Assembly: GCF_004359215.1 (NCBI RefSeq)
Contig: NC_090618.1
Location: 2,256,293-2,298,117 of the forward strand
Length of the DNA: 41,825 nucleotides
Origin: Bremia lactucae
Lineage: Eukaryota > Oomycota > Peronosporomycetes > Peronosporales > Peronosporaceae
Direction: 5' to 3'
The position numbers were made by a program, and so were the translations under genes. This document shows, in pieces, positions 8,926-20,188 of this stretch. How positions within the stretch are numbered: the first letter of the stretch is position 1; each line of letters starts with the position of its first letter. The notes beneath the pieces are model-generated. The model saw only the letters and a program-made list of their open reading frames with translations. It was not told where the DNA came from and made no database searches.

Positions 8926-11900
8926 TTAGCGATGACGCGATTTCTTCGTCTTGGACGAGCGGCGGTAGTCTTCGTCCTCTTCCTCATGCTCTCGCTTTTC
9001 ATTGCGCATTCGATCGGACGCCTGAGCCTCCTTTTCAAGCTCATCCCACGACGGAGCGTCCTCTTCATCCGATACTTCTTCGGACAAGGAATCTTCATCT
9101 ACGATCGATTCCCAATCCGAGCCATCCGAATCGCTCGAGTCGCTGTCTTCTTCGTCCTCTTCCGATGCACCAGAATACGTGCTATCGCCCGCTTCTTCTT
9201 CATCCTCATCTTCGTCGTCCGATCCTTCCATCTACACACACACATATACACAAGAACATGTCAAACTTTCAAACTTATGACACGTTTACCACAACGTAAA
9301 GTATACAACACCTTTAAAAATTCCCATCCAGCTGGCTTCGGTACACCGTCCTCGTCCGTATCTAAGTAGAATCGATTGTCACTTTTAATCGTCGACATGA
9401 TGCTCTTCCAATTCAAATTCGCCGTGCCCGTGGTGAAGCAAATATCAATATCATCGAGCCACTCTTTAATTCGCTCGAGCTCGCTCATTGACACGGCACT
9501 AATGCGTATGGGCATGACATCAAAATTCTTAAAAACAAACACCACGTCAAAATTCTTGGAGGAAAACATCACGCGTTCAAAGTGCACGTGTTCCACTTCA
9601 TCGAGCGAAATGATAAAGAATGGCATGTCCGTGAGACTCACGAGACAGTGCACGGATGGTTGCAAGAGAACCATTTCTTTAAACGGTGTGCCCATGAATC
9701 CGAGCTCCCGGTACGGAATATCAAACACCACGGGCTTTCCATGACGCTCCGACACGGTCTCCATCTTGTGACAAAACTCTTTAAACGTCGTATTAAGCTT
9801 CTCGCGCAGAGCCCGCTCTCGATTTTCTTCGTCTAATTCATCCGGGTCGTAAATCGACCGCCGTCGATTGTCCAGTGTCTGAGACCCTTCAATCACTTCC
9901 GTGTAAAACTGCACGTCCTTTTGCTTCTTCTTGCCAATCATAATGTGGTTTTTCAAGTGAAAATGAATGAGTACGACCAATTCCTTGTCACACGGCTGGA
10001 AAATCGCGTGCTTGACATTGGCATACAAAATATCGAGTTTCTGGTTCTTGTTTGTCGTGAATCGAACACCATTCGAGTGCGCTTCGAGCGTGCCGTGGGT
10101 CTTGCGGCCTGTCAAGTGTGGCCGAGCCGACAAGTCAATAAGACGCGGGACACGACGATCTCGCGTGATAATCAAGTCTTCTTGAACCACCAAATCCGAT
10201 TCTTCTTGCTCTCGTTGCTCTCGTTGCTTGACACGCTTTTGAAGTTCTTTAATCAATCGAAATTGATTGTTTAAATTGTGCGCATCCGACGATCGGAATC
10301 CCAATTCTTTAATAAACATCTTGTTTGGATACTTGAGAATTGCATTTGCCATCGCAGGGAGGACATCACGTCCTAATGATGTACCCGGTACGAAGAAATT
10401 CACACGCAAGTACGTTGCCTTGTCTTCTTCCGACTTACTAACATTCTTGATCGTAGAAATGTGAAAAGGCACGGGAACGCCATTGATTGGAAGAATAACG
10501 GTCTCGGCACGCATATCGACCATAACTTGACGCTCACGTAACTCGGACGGGTACTGTTGAGGACCCGCATACGCTTTAATGCGTTTTTCTTTCTTGACAT
10601 CATCCGACAAATCATGATTCTGTTCCTCTAATCGTCGCATGGCTTCTTCTCGTTTTTTTCGCATGAGTTCGGCTTGATGACGGTCCCGACGTTCTTGATC
10701 CGTTTCTTTGCCTTCCAACAATCGCTGCTGATCCCGAAGTCGTGACTGTAGCACTTGATTACGCGTACCCGATAACGACGTATCCACATTCCCATTGCTC
10801 TTCCTCGCCGTCTTTTCATCTTTCACGTCCGTGTCGTCTTCAATATCATACCGTACTTTTCCCCACGCCTTTGGAACTTTAGTATAACACTTGGTTTCAT
10901 TTGCCAACACGACGACCGTGTCAGCAAGAAATACCGCGTAGCTATCCAGTTTCTTCTTCTTACGCTGGGACTCGGGAATAGGAATCTCATTGAACCCAAA
11001 CGCAACGTTAAATGCCATGCCTTCTTGAATAATCGTCGTGTTCTTGGTCGTGAGTAGATTACACGATTCTCGAAATTCCAACCCAATACCAAATCCAAGA
11101 TTCTTGGTCAATTTCCCAAACAGCGTCGCATTTCTTGATTGAATAAACTTGCGAACTTTTTCTACGATTTTCCCAACACTTTGACCAGGTCGAAGCTCTT
11201 TAATACACACTTCGTGGGCTTCTCGAAGCAATTCGTACGCTTTTTCCATGGAACTCGTGGGATCAATAAAAAACGTCCGTCCGACGTTTGAACAGTACCC
11301 TTTGTACCTCGCACCAAGCGAACAAATGATCACGTCGTACGTAAGCGGGTCCTGATTGCTTTGAGCACTCGGTCGAAGATCATACGTCCCTCCTGACTGG
11401 ACAATTGGGGGATAACACGGCTCAATATCCACGGGATCAATCGTAACTTTAATTTTGGATGGCGTATCAAATACTTCTTCAATTGCCATGGAAATGTCTT
11501 CGTGACTCCTGATCTGTTCATCGTCAATAATCTGTTCCATGTCTTCCATAAACTTGAGTTTAAACACTTTGCTCGAGAGCGCACCCGCCCATCGAATATT
11601 CTCCAGTTCCTGCGGTTCTTTAATCATCAAGACCGTCTCAAGGCCTCGCGTCACGTCCACTTGTTCCAACGTTGAGTGGTTTAAAGCACTTTGAAATGTC
11701 GTAACCAATTCACCCACTGGATTCTCTTTACGCAACACTCCTGTCTTTGGACCACTTGCTTCCATTGCTTCCAGTAAGAGTTTAAAATTAGCCTTGTTAT
11801 GATCCACCTTATTGCGTTTTAAAAGCCTTAATTGGATCGAAGACATGGCATTTTCATGAGCTACGGCTTCAAGCATCGTATATTTCTTCCCACTTGTGAG

Positions 11901-12295
11901 TACAAAGAGTGTCGCGGGTGTAAACACAAGCAGCGTTTCAGGAAATTCCAGAAAACCTAGCAAAAAGATCTGTAAGACTGCTGACTTGCGGTACCCGGAT
12001 TCTTCCTGCTGAGCTCGACCCGAGAGTACACTAAATGAGTCAACTTGGTTCCACGTTGCTTCGTGTTTGTGTTCCTAGGGTACACACGACAGAACAAATG
12101 GGTACAGTTGTGAGAGCCATGGGTGGGGTACGGAGGCAAAGTGGGGCAGCAGGAAAAAGCGCGAGTTACCTTCCACACGCTGTAGAGACGATCGAGACGA
12201 CGATAGAACATGGATGCGTCCAAGTGCGGGGTGCTCAATGCACTTGCATCGGTTGGAACCTCGGACTTGACCTCTTGCTTCACCCTCACCGCCAT
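8926..12295 (-). CDS. SPT16: FACT complex subunit SPT16 (three exons)
   Basis: SPT16 is the large subunit of FACT, the histone chaperone that loosens and restores nucleosomes during transcription and replication. Exon 1 is 12295-12170, intron 1 (95 bp, GTAACT...CCCTAG) 12169-12075, exon 2 12074-9312, intron 2 (80 bp, GTGTTG...GTGTAG) 9311-9232, and exon 3 9231-8926. Both joins are phase 0 and restore family sequence (SVWK|EHKHEATW; WEFLK|MEGSDDE). The product is about 1064 residues, normal for SPT16. The N-terminal domain includes the peptidase-M24-like fold (about 195-457). Middle domains with paired PH-like folds cover about 560-930. Residues 964-1064 are strongly acidic, as in the histone-binding tail, ending in a basic KTKKSRHR. 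The gene is divergent from TMEM184 and repeated at 37949-41318. Confidence 0.95.
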
Positions 12296-12446
12296 TCCTG
12301 TCGATTTTAGTGATACCGTACCCCGTGGAGCTTAGAAATGTTTCTTACATGAAACGGGGGGGGGTACGAGGTTACAAGGCAAGACTATAGCAATATATTG
12401 GGTTACGGTGACAAAATTCTCGCTTTCAAAGTATTGTCGTACCGCG
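12296..12446. promoter_or_regulatory. Divergent promoter region between SPT16 and TMEM184-like gene
   Basis: Only 151 bp separate the two start codons, so both promoters must lie here unless they overlap the genes. It contains a run of nine G at 12356-12364 and a short AT-rich stretch (CAATATATTG) near 12390. No specific initiator could be assigned. The same region is at 41319-41469. Confidence 0.6.
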
Positions 12447-13484
12447 ATGCAACTCCAGACGTTAGCGTACGCGATCTCGGGGGCTTTCACGCTGCTAGCG
12501 ATCATACTGTCTGGTTGGCTTATTTGGACGCATTTATTGTACAATCCGTCCGCGGGCATTCGCAAGCATGTCATTCGCATTCTAATGATGGTTCCAATCT
12601 ACGCCTTGACGTCGTACATGGCGCTCGTGTTTAACGAGTCGAAGCTGCTCTTTGAAACCGTGCGCGATTTATACGAAGCGTTTGCGCTGTACTCGTTTCA
12701 CTGTTTCCTAGTCGAATACCTCGGTGGACAGTCCGTCTTGGCCAGTACAATGCGTTCCAAGCCCCAAATGACGCACGTTTTTCCCTTTTGCTGTGTACGA
12801 CCCTGGTCTATGGGGAGTAAATTTGTGCGGCAAACGACTATCGGGATATTGCAATATATCCCAATCAAGTTACTCATGAGTATTGTCATGCTCGTAACAA
12901 GTTTAGCAGGCGTCTACGGTGAAGGCGAGCTCTTAAATCCTTTCGTTAGTTATGGCTACGTCTGTTTCATCCTCAGTGCCTCACAGACGTGGGCCTTGTA
13001 CTGTTTACTCCTCTTTTTCCATGGAGCACACGACGAATTGCAACCCATGCGGCCGTGGCCGAAATTTCTTGCAATCAAGGCCATTATTTTTTTCACCTAC
13101 TGGCAATCGATTCTAATCAGTATGCTCGTAAGTGTCGGTGTCATCTCGGCCAAGTGGCACATTGGGTGTCCTGACTGCTGGGATGCGCAGAAGATCGCTT
13201 CGGCATTGAATGACTTTGTCATTTGTGTCGAAATGCTTGGGTTTGCCATTGCTCACCACTATGCGTTTGCCATTGAAGACTTTCTATCGCCGTCGGGGGT
13301 GAGTCTCCCCACGTCGAATGTCAAAGCCCCTTTGTTGGCGAATTTCATGGATGCGATTAACGTCACGGACGTCTCAACGGATCTCAAGAACTCACGACAT
13401 GAAATCTTGACTAAGAAACAAGCCCTTGCGGCGAGATTCGAGCGATTTCATGTATTGTCTCCTAGTAATAATAGTGTCTTTTAA
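12447..13484 (+). CDS. TMEM184/LAZ1-family (DUF300, OST-alpha-like) seven-helix membrane protein
   Basis: The frame begins at a GTG (12408), but ATG 12447 is the first methionine and starts directly before the first membrane helix, giving 345 residues. Several hydrophobic segments are visible (LLAIILSGWLIW, VPIYALTSYMAL, LLMSIVMLVTSLAG, IIFFTYWQSILISMLVSVGVI and others), consistent with seven helices. Family hallmarks include the YEAFALYSFHCFLVEYLGG stretch, the F-C-C-V motif with a nearby W, and GFAIAHHYAF near the C terminus. Relatives are organic-solute-transporter-alpha-like or vacuolar membrane proteins in plants; the substrate here is unknown. It is transcribed away from SPT16 and towards the PDZ gene. 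A partial second copy starts at 41470. Confidence 0.9.
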   Translation: MQLQTLAYAISGAFTLLAIILSGWLIWTHLLYNPSAGIRKHVIRILMMVPIYALTSYMALVFNESKLLFETVRDLYEAFALYSFHCFLVEYLGGQSVLASTMRSKPQMTHVFPFCCVRPWSMGSKFVRQTTIGILQYIPIKLLMSIVMLVTSLAGVYGEGELLNPFVSYGYVCFILSASQTWALYCLLLFFHGAHDELQPMRPWPKFLAIKAIIFFTYWQSILISMLVSVGVISAKWHIGCPDCWDAQKIASALNDFVICVEMLGFAIAHHYAFAIEDFLSPSGVSLPTSNVKAPLLANFMDAINVTDVSTDLKNSRHEILTKKQALAARFERFHVLSPSNNSVF

Positions 13485-13807
13485 GACGTCGCCGTCACAA
13501 GAGCAGCAAGAACCAAAGGACAGTACAACAACAACGTACACGCGTAAACACAATAATTGGATTTTGTACAATAAAAACAAAAGTAGTACAAAATGAAAGG
13601 ATAGCAACGTAACCTTTGACGTCGTCGTACTCGACGCGTTATGAAATCTAAAACACAAACATACAAGCCACTTCCACTTGTTTCCACGGGTCTGTGTTTC
13701 ACCCCCGACATCTTTAACCACAAGGACAATCAATGCCAGTCGGTTGTTCTTTCGCACAAGCTTTTTCTTTCGCTTTGGATAAAGGCAACTTCATACCCCC
13801 AAGTCGT
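13485..13807. other. Convergent intergenic region
   Basis: The 323 bp lie between the stop codons of the TMEM184-like and PDZ genes, so they hold both 3' untranslated regions. An ACAATAAAAACAAAAG stretch near 13567 could serve polyadenylation of the plus-strand transcript. No other gene is seen. Confidence 0.6.
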
Positions 13808-16789
13808 TCATGTGCCACGTTTAAAAAATCGCAAAACTACAGGACGCTTGACCGCTCGCAGTGTTGCCATGGACGAATGGAATGGAGCGCCACTAATTTC
13901 CATATGACCAATCCACGTAAGGACGTCTCCAACTGCGACTTTATAAAGCATTGGACCTCCCGAGTCGAAATCGACTTTGGTCACCTTGGGAACGTCGTTA
14001 TCCGAGCTAAACACCAAGCCAAGATTCGCACATTCACGCCAAATGAGCTCGTACTCACGGTCTTTTAAAGCAGGACCTCGTGGCAGCGTCTGATCCAATT
14101 CCTCCGTTCGCGACGTGGCATGCGTCGAAACCAACGTTCGTCGAAAGCGCAACACCGCAGGCTTTGGAAGACGTGACAAATTCTCGAGCGTTTGCTTGAA
14201 TTTTGCTTGTGGTACAATGTTCATATTGTTCGCTGCAAAAAGCACGTCTCCTGGTGCAACGTGCTCAATATTCTTGAGATTACTCGTGCCAGTCACGCGT
14301 GCGACGACGGGAAACCGCGTGGTTGGATGAACCCGTAACGTCAATCCCAACGCCGTGCCTTCTGGCCACACGACTTCATACACATCCGTGTCTTTGTCAA
14401 CGACCTTGTCGGGATGTCGAACACCATCACTTGTTGACATGTGAAGAGGCAACTCATGACGATGGCCACTCCGAGCGAGTGGCTTTAAAGGAAGATCATC
14501 AATCGGATCGCTTATTGACTTGGGGAGTGGCAACTTTCGTGTTCCATGCTCGACTGTCCGCAGTCGCGTCAAAGAGTCGGTATTCCGGTGATTCGAATCA
14601 TTTCGATACGCCCTACTTGGGTCGGAACTAGTCGGTACCGAAGGCGATGAATCTTCATTTGAAAGAGTGACAAAAGCCGCTGTGTGTTGATGATTGCCAC
14701 CGCCTCGAGAGCCATGAGGGGAGAGTCTGACGCCGTTGGATGCACTCAATGGCCTTGTATCATGTCCCGATCGTTTTGCGTCTTGATCCACATGGCCTCG
14801 TGCGTTAATCTGCGCACTATCGTGTAGTACACCATGACTTGGTCGATCGACCTGTTTCCGAAGTCCATTCTGGAATTTCGCACTCGAAACGTTCTCTTTC
14901 GTGTGGTTTCCAAGTGCGACACTCATTTTCTTGAGCGGATTGATAAAACTTCGTGGTGTAGGAAGTGGAATCGGAGATGGCTGGAGAGTCTTTAAATGAA
15001 TTGGTGTTGGAGCACTTGGCGCGTTCTTTTCCACGAGAGGTATTGCCGTAGTAGGTGACGACGATGCATTCAAACTTGACGATAACGACGACGAGATTGC
15101 TGGTGTAGGCGCAAGGACGGACGACGACGTGAAGTTGGTCGTATTTAAAACCTCGGTTGGTACAACGGCGATCGCGTCTTCCGACGAGCTTTTTTTAAAT
15201 CGAATCACTAATGGCCGCTTGGCTGTACGTAATTTTAGCAGCGCTTCGTGGAACGTCAGGTCTTTGACACAGTCGTCATTAATCCACAAGACACGGTCAC
15301 CCGAGCTCACGAATGCGGCCACATTATTAGGAGCGCCCTTCATCTTGACTTTAATGGACTTGGCACTGCCCAAATCGGCCACAACCATGTGGCCTGAAGG
15401 ACTTGGTCGAACCGTGAAACATAAAGATTGTTTCTTTTCCCACATATGATCGTACTCGTCCTCAACTAATTCGGGTCGAGCCGATACTTTTTTGTTGCTA
15501 GGACAAAAAAACAAAGACACGGGTTTTTGCACTTTTTGCAAAAATTTAATTGCCGTGTTAAAATTGCCATCCGCGGTATTATAAGCACCAATTTGGACAA
15601 GGTAGTGGCCAGGTTGAACGTCTTGGACCTGTGGCGACCGGTTTTTACCAGTAATGCGTGTCACCAATGGAAATGGAACGTCCTTACTTGCAATAAGACT
15701 AATACCTAGCGGGCCGTCAATCCACTTGAGTTCGTACTTGGCTTCCATCTTGACAGCTGCTTGCGGAGGAAATTTTTCATTCTCCGCAGCCACAAGTTCG
15801 TCAAACTTAGCCGCAAGTTTTAATCCAATCACACTCTTGACTTTCGGTTGCACCGGTTTTACCGCCATTGGGTCCGCCACAAGTCGTTGAAAAACTAATT
15901 GACAGGGCTTCGGGACCTCTTTAAGATAATGAATCGCATCCAAGAATTCCATTTCACGGGTTATGCGATTGCCAATGCGTAATAATAAGTCACCCACTTC
16001 CACGAGATGCACGCCAAAAATGGCACTTTTACCTGTAATTTTTGATACCGCGGGCAACTGTCGGGACTGCGAGTGACGCAGTCGAAGCCCCAGCAATCCT
16101 CCCTCCCAAATGAGCGTGCACACATTGCCCGTGGCGTTTGCCGACACGCTGGACGTACTACTTCGCATCGACGCTAATAAATCCAACGACGAACGCCTCA
16201 TGTGCACCAATTCTTCTTCTGCGGGAGCAAACTCATTCATTTCGGACGTATCATGTCCTTGCGACTCGCCTTCCTGGTCTTGCTCGTCTAACTCCAAGTC
16301 GAGGTTTTCGAGGTCCTCCAAGTCGTGTAAATCGCTTTCATCGAGTGAATCGCTCGTACTTGGAGCACATTCACTACCAGACGACAATGTATCATCATTA
16401 ATTTCATCGTCCAAGTCAAGACTCTCGAGAATGTCCGCGAGACTATCGCGATTGCTACTAATGCTGCTTTGCCCGACGGTAGGCGCGTCACTGTCCATCG
16501 TCTCTGCCCGTGCATTCCTCGAAAGCGACGTACGTTCGGATGCCACTGCGCCCGATGGAATCATAATCAAGTCGTCGAGCATGTCAAAGACATTGTCGCC
16601 AAGGTCTGGCTCGACTTTGCTAAGCGACGACGTCAGCGACGGGCGTGGCCCGAGGTGCAGACTCATTTCCATTTGCATTTGCATTTGTTGCTGAATTTGA
16701 TGGTGCAAATCGAGTTGATGGGCCAGTAACTCCTCATTCGTCATGGACTCGGAAGAGGACGCAGCGTCCTGTGGGGACGCAGCGAACAT
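13808..16789 (-). CDS. Large protein with five PDZ-like domains
   Basis: One uninterrupted 993-residue frame starts at ATG 16789. Residues 1-215 are low complexity: a Q/M-rich stretch at 28-45, then long acidic D/E/S-rich runs. Five related modules of about 80 residues follow at about 223-303, 352-430, 446-533, 803-885 and 912-991. Each starts Y/T-x-L/V-x-W, carries an LGL or LGI carboxylate-loop-like motif, a V-x-P/V-GD-x-L strand and a final K-R/K-P-x-x-L-R-F. The region at 540-800 is serine/proline-rich and probably disordered. PDZ domains bind C-terminal tails, so a scaffold role is likely; partners are unknown. Two modules lack a clean GLG loop (QSLCF in the third, NLGLVF in the fifth), so ligand binding may vary. 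It is not duplicated within the window. Confidence 0.85.
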   Translation of the reverse strand: MFAASPQDAASSSESMTNEELLAHQLDLHHQIQQQMQMQMEMSLHLGPRPSLTSSLSKVEPDLGDNVFDMLDDLIMIPSGAVASERTSLSRNARAETMDSDAPTVGQSSISSNRDSLADILESLDLDDEINDDTLSSGSECAPSTSDSLDESDLHDLEDLENLDLELDEQDQEGESQGHDTSEMNEFAPAEEELVHMRRSSLDLLASMRSSTSSVSANATGNVCTLIWEGGLLGLRLRHSQSRQLPAVSKITGKSAIFGVHLVEVGDLLLRIGNRITREMEFLDAIHYLKEVPKPCQLVFQRLVADPMAVKPVQPKVKSVIGLKLAAKFDELVAAENEKFPPQAAVKMEAKYELKWIDGPLGISLIASKDVPFPLVTRITGKNRSPQVQDVQPGHYLVQIGAYNTADGNFNTAIKFLQKVQKPVSLFFCPSNKKVSARPELVEDEYDHMWEKKQSLCFTVRPSPSGHMVVADLGSAKSIKVKMKGAPNNVAAFVSSGDRVLWINDDCVKDLTFHEALLKLRTAKRPLVIRFKKSSSEDAIAVVPTEVLNTTNFTSSSVLAPTPAISSSLSSSLNASSSPTTAIPLVEKNAPSAPTPIHLKTLQPSPIPLPTPRSFINPLKKMSVALGNHTKENVSSAKFQNGLRKQVDRPSHGVLHDSAQINARGHVDQDAKRSGHDTRPLSASNGVRLSPHGSRGGGNHQHTAAFVTLSNEDSSPSVPTSSDPSRAYRNDSNHRNTDSLTRLRTVEHGTRKLPLPKSISDPIDDLPLKPLARSGHRHELPLHMSTSDGVRHPDKVVDKDTDVYEVVWPEGTALGLTLRVHPTTRFPVVARVTGTSNLKNIEHVAPGDVLFAANNMNIVPQAKFKQTLENLSRLPKPAVLRFRRTLVSTHATSRTEELDQTLPRGPALKDREYELIWRECANLGLVFSSDNDVPKVTKVDFDSGGPMLYKVAVGDVLTWIGHMEISGAPFHSSMATLRAVKRPVVLRFFKRGT

Positions 16790-17639
16790 TCCTGGACGTA
16801 AGAGGGGGAAGAGCGAGTGTATTGTACACCGACGAGCAAACGTCGAGAGAAGTATGCGGTTTCAGGAGGCAAACGACCCTACCCCGTGATGCAATCTTGT
16901 GATTCGTCGAAAGTTCGTCGCGTCTCTCCCCTGACGTTCAAGCAACATTGAGACGACCTACGAGTAATTTTGATATATATATATATGACAATAATTGCCA
17001 ACGGTCGATACGGTCTTACCTAATGCTTGTGAGCTTAGTCATGTTTATAAGAGATTAAGGCGAAAGATACACGTGCCGAGCGGAAAGACCCTCAAAAAAG
17101 CATATGCGGGTAAAATCGCAAAGAACTATCAATGAGTTTGTATTTGACACGTTACAGGACATTGTAATGGCTGAATCCTTTTTTTATATCTTGATGGGAG
17201 AGAGGCATTATAAAGAATTGATCGAGCTCAGCTGTATAAAGGATAAGAAAAACGAAGAAACAACTTGTTTGATTTGGCTTTGCGGACGATAGAACACCAG
17301 AATCAGTTGATTTCTTCACACTTCTCCCAATGAAATGCAAAAAAAAATGTAGAGGAAGCTCAACAATAAGCTAAAAAATTGCATTTGACGCACACTGGCA
17401 GTTGGCAAAATTATTGCAAGCAGCCAAACTAATTAGATGTTGCTTGAAAGGGCATATTTTTTGGCTCGTTTTATCCAGAACTTTCATTGTTCCGAGTGAT
17501 GCTTCTTGACATTTTTCTTAAAGACCAAAACTAATCATTATAAAGCAAAACTATGTATACGACACTTATGCACCAGAGCACCGTGCCTTCATGTATTTGT
17601 GCCGTCATTCGATATTCCCCTGACGCTGCCCCAATTGAA

Positions 17640-17673
17640 AAATGGAGGCAACTGTCCACAGTTGCCTCCATTT
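17640..17673. repeat. Perfect 15-bp inverted repeat with 4-base loop
   Basis: Arms at 17640-17654 and 17659-17673 are exact reverse complements (AAATGGAGGCAACTG) around TCCA. It stands alone in the gene-poor region, with no target duplication or longer terminal repeat visible. Confidence 0.85.
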
Positions 17674-18544
17674 GTGCGAGCACTGTGTGCAGAGAGCATG
17701 AGATGATAATCGCACTAATTGTAGGATTATGGTATGCATATATCATTGCTACATGTGATTATCGCGTTGATAACGCTTTAATATTTTAATTATCGCTTCT
17801 ATGATAGCCACACACTCTCGCGCACATTAACATACCGAATCCTATTCAAAAGTGATATGTTCTTCTTCAGCATATTTGTCATTTTAACACGCATGTACAA
17901 TTAAATCATTTTATTTTTATGCATTAAGCTTGGTCAATTACAAAGTATGCTCTTGTAGCGTACGATATCAATGCAGAATCTAAAACTCAATATTTTTTTA
18001 TCTTAAAAAAAATCAAAACACTCGCTAGATTTGATGTTGCGTTAATTAGCACCATTGAGTTGTTTGCATTGCATGCGGAGACACGATTTGAACATAGTGT
18101 AAAATTCAAAACCTAAGGAAAAATAAATTTAACTTCCAAATTAAAAATAATAAAATGGTAAATAACATTTTACATTAAAAAAAATCTCCTGTAATTTCAA
18201 TTGAATGGAGACATTATAAGAAATTGACTTTAGAAAGAGAGCCAGTGTATCGAATGCCACTTGGCTCCACGGAAATCACGAGACTAAGAGGAACTAAACT
18301 GATAGCTCAAATTCTAAATAGTGACTATCCGCAATTAAAATTATGAGTGCATTTAAACGAAGCAATTTTATCAATAAATTCCCTTGGTAGCATTTTTTTC
18401 TCTTTGATTCGGTATCATTGTTTCATTCATTCGATATAGCAAACATTAAAAAAATCATTGCGTGTCTGCATGAAACGTAGCTTATGATTTGCACCACACT
18501 TCTCGCCCATCGACCGCCTTTTGTCATCGGATTGAGAAGTGAAA

Positions 18545-18588
18545 GTTCGCTTGTACTAGCTGAAGTGAACGTTCGCTTGTACTAGCTG
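18545..18588. repeat. Short direct repeat, two units
   Basis: GTTCGCTTGTACTAGCTG occurs at 18545-18562 and 18571-18588, with a 26-bp period. It is probably a small local duplication. Confidence 0.8.
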
Positions 18589-19861
18589 TCTCGATCGCAT
18601 GGTCGTCGCCGTTCGTGCCATGTTCAATGGCCCAAAAATTTTAAAGTCTTGATAGTCAAATCTTCATTCTGACTCGACTGCTGACTTTGTCGGATTCAAG
18701 TGGTGCATCTTTCTGCGCATAAAATCCATAGAGCCTTGAACTCGAAGTTATGGATTAATTTGCTGCCCAAAACACAGTATGTTTATCCTACCAATGCGGG
18801 TAAAATGATAGTATGAAAGGGCTCTTTGGGCAAATTGAGATGCGCGTTTGTGTAATCGCAAGTTCAAGAGTGTATTGGTCTAGCCGTTCCTAGCAGATCA
18901 ATTTGCGTTGTTGATACTATGTTCGTATAACGTAAGCCGATGGAGTCTTTGATCGTCACGATCTTGAAAGTGGATAGATTAACATTTAAGTCTCAACACG
19001 CATTGACGACATGTACGTCCCGAAGACACGCTACCTCCAATGCCTAAATTGTGCATCATTTTAACCAAGTCGCTTGATCACTGCAATGGATGAATTGCAC
19101 TTTTCATGACAAATCATGAACGGGCTTGTAAAGGCATTCGTCTATTTTTTAAAGTTATCGTGGCGTTCACTTCGTAAATTTTCACGGCGTCATTATCACT
19201 CATACTAAAAAAAATGTCAACTCTTTCGACCAATTTTTGAACATAATTCGATTTATGCTTTAGAAGTAGCAACCAATGTCATCTTGTATAATGGAGCCCT
19301 CGTTTGTTTTGTGAAGCATTAAATAGCCGAATGCAATTCGTTTACCCTCCTGCGGATGAGAAAGTCATTCGTTCGTGAGATGGAGATGCAGCAAAAGAAT
19401 GAGGTTCTTTTTCTAATAAAATACAAAATTGACGTGCAGCTTTAAGCGTCGACTCGAGACAAAAAGTAGCAAACAGCGCGTAAAAAGCCTGAAAAGACAA
19501 CGTCATCTTCGTTGGACCAAAAAATACATTAACGTAAAGCTTGATAACAAAGCATTACGTAAATAGATTACTGGGCAAACGAAGATGATCATGGCTGATC
19601 AGACTTTCACCCGCAAATCCCTACTTTTTGCCTCGACGTCGTAACTTAAGAAATAGGCACAACTGATCAATGAAGCATTGTAAATAAGTGGAAGCCGATG
19701 CAGGAGAAATACACCCTAGGATTTCTGACACGAATTTAAAAACAACGACATGGAAATGTACATGCGTGCTGAGACAAAGAGAAATTCTAAATAGTGGAGA
19801 CTGAATCAGCAAATCAATTTTTTGCTGAGTGGCATCTCAAGCTGAGTGAGCAACTTACAAG

Positions 19862-20188
19862 GGTTATACGATTCAAGGCCTCTTGGACGTATTTAAACCA
19901 CATGAGTAGAAGATAAAGCAGCGTGCCAAGAAATAGGCGCGACAGCGGGATCGTTTGCACCAGTACAAGGACCAAGTGCCGCGGGAATGGGAATTCTAGA
20001 AAGCAAATGATTTTGGTGAGATTAGAGGAAGCGAGCGTGTTGGCGAAAAGGACCGTCCGAACTTGAAAAGTGGCAATAACAGCGAATTTACGTCAGTTGT
20101 GGACAGTATACCACTTACTAGTAGTGGCGACGAGATGTTAATGAAATTTCAACTTTTTCAGCAGAGGCAAGATATCTTTACGGTCTAA
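19862..20188 (+). pseudogene. Possible 3' remnant of an unidentified gene
   Basis: One plus-strand frame is readable to a TAA at 20186-20188 but has in-frame stops (after KPHE, RAKK and EWEF). Its last 55 residues (SGNNSEF, SSGDEMLMKFQLFQQRQ) look protein-like in composition. I do not recognise the family. The last part reappears after the gap at 21703-21861 because of the flanking repeat. Confidence 0.25.

Larger units (their letters stand above)
251..12802. repeat. Large near-identical direct duplication, left copy
   Basis: This block recurs at 31248-41825, where the right copy is cut by the window edge. The offset is 30997 at first, 30996 after a one-base indel near 1722, and 29023 after a 1973-bp segment (about 2619-4591) that only the left copy has. 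Differences outside the effector are rare: single bases at 504, about 791 and about 1572, and one residue in the minus-strand pseudogene near 7190. The SPT16 translations are identical. The left limit is sharp: bases 1-250 and 31004-31247 are both gag but differ at many positions, and identity becomes continuous at 251/31248. It may be a recent duplication or uncollapsed haplotypes. Confidence 0.93.
16790..19999. other. AT-rich region with no convincing gene
   Basis: This holds the 5' flank of the PDZ gene and then about 3 kb of AT-rich sequence with only short frames that lack recognisable domains. There is a short TA run at about 16973-16986. I saw no tRNA-like B box, LTR or protein relic apart from the hairpin and direct repeat listed separately. 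Confidence 0.6.

Noticed and set aside
8926..9231. Separate small acidic protein gene
   Set aside because: A GT-AG intron at 9311-9232 joins it in phase to the SPT16 core, and SPT16 proteins end in such an acidic tail.
8874..9369. Plus-strand frames of 141 and 145 codons
   Set aside because: They are antisense to the acidic third exon of SPT16; the GAx/TCx-rich tail keeps the opposite frames open. The same applies at 37897-38392.
12035..12310. 91-codon plus-strand frame at the SPT16 start
   Set aside because: Antisense to exon 1, intron 1 and the start of exon 2 of SPT16.
16110..16694. 194-codon plus-strand frame
   Set aside because: Antisense to the acidic, serine-rich N terminus of the PDZ protein; no independent domain.
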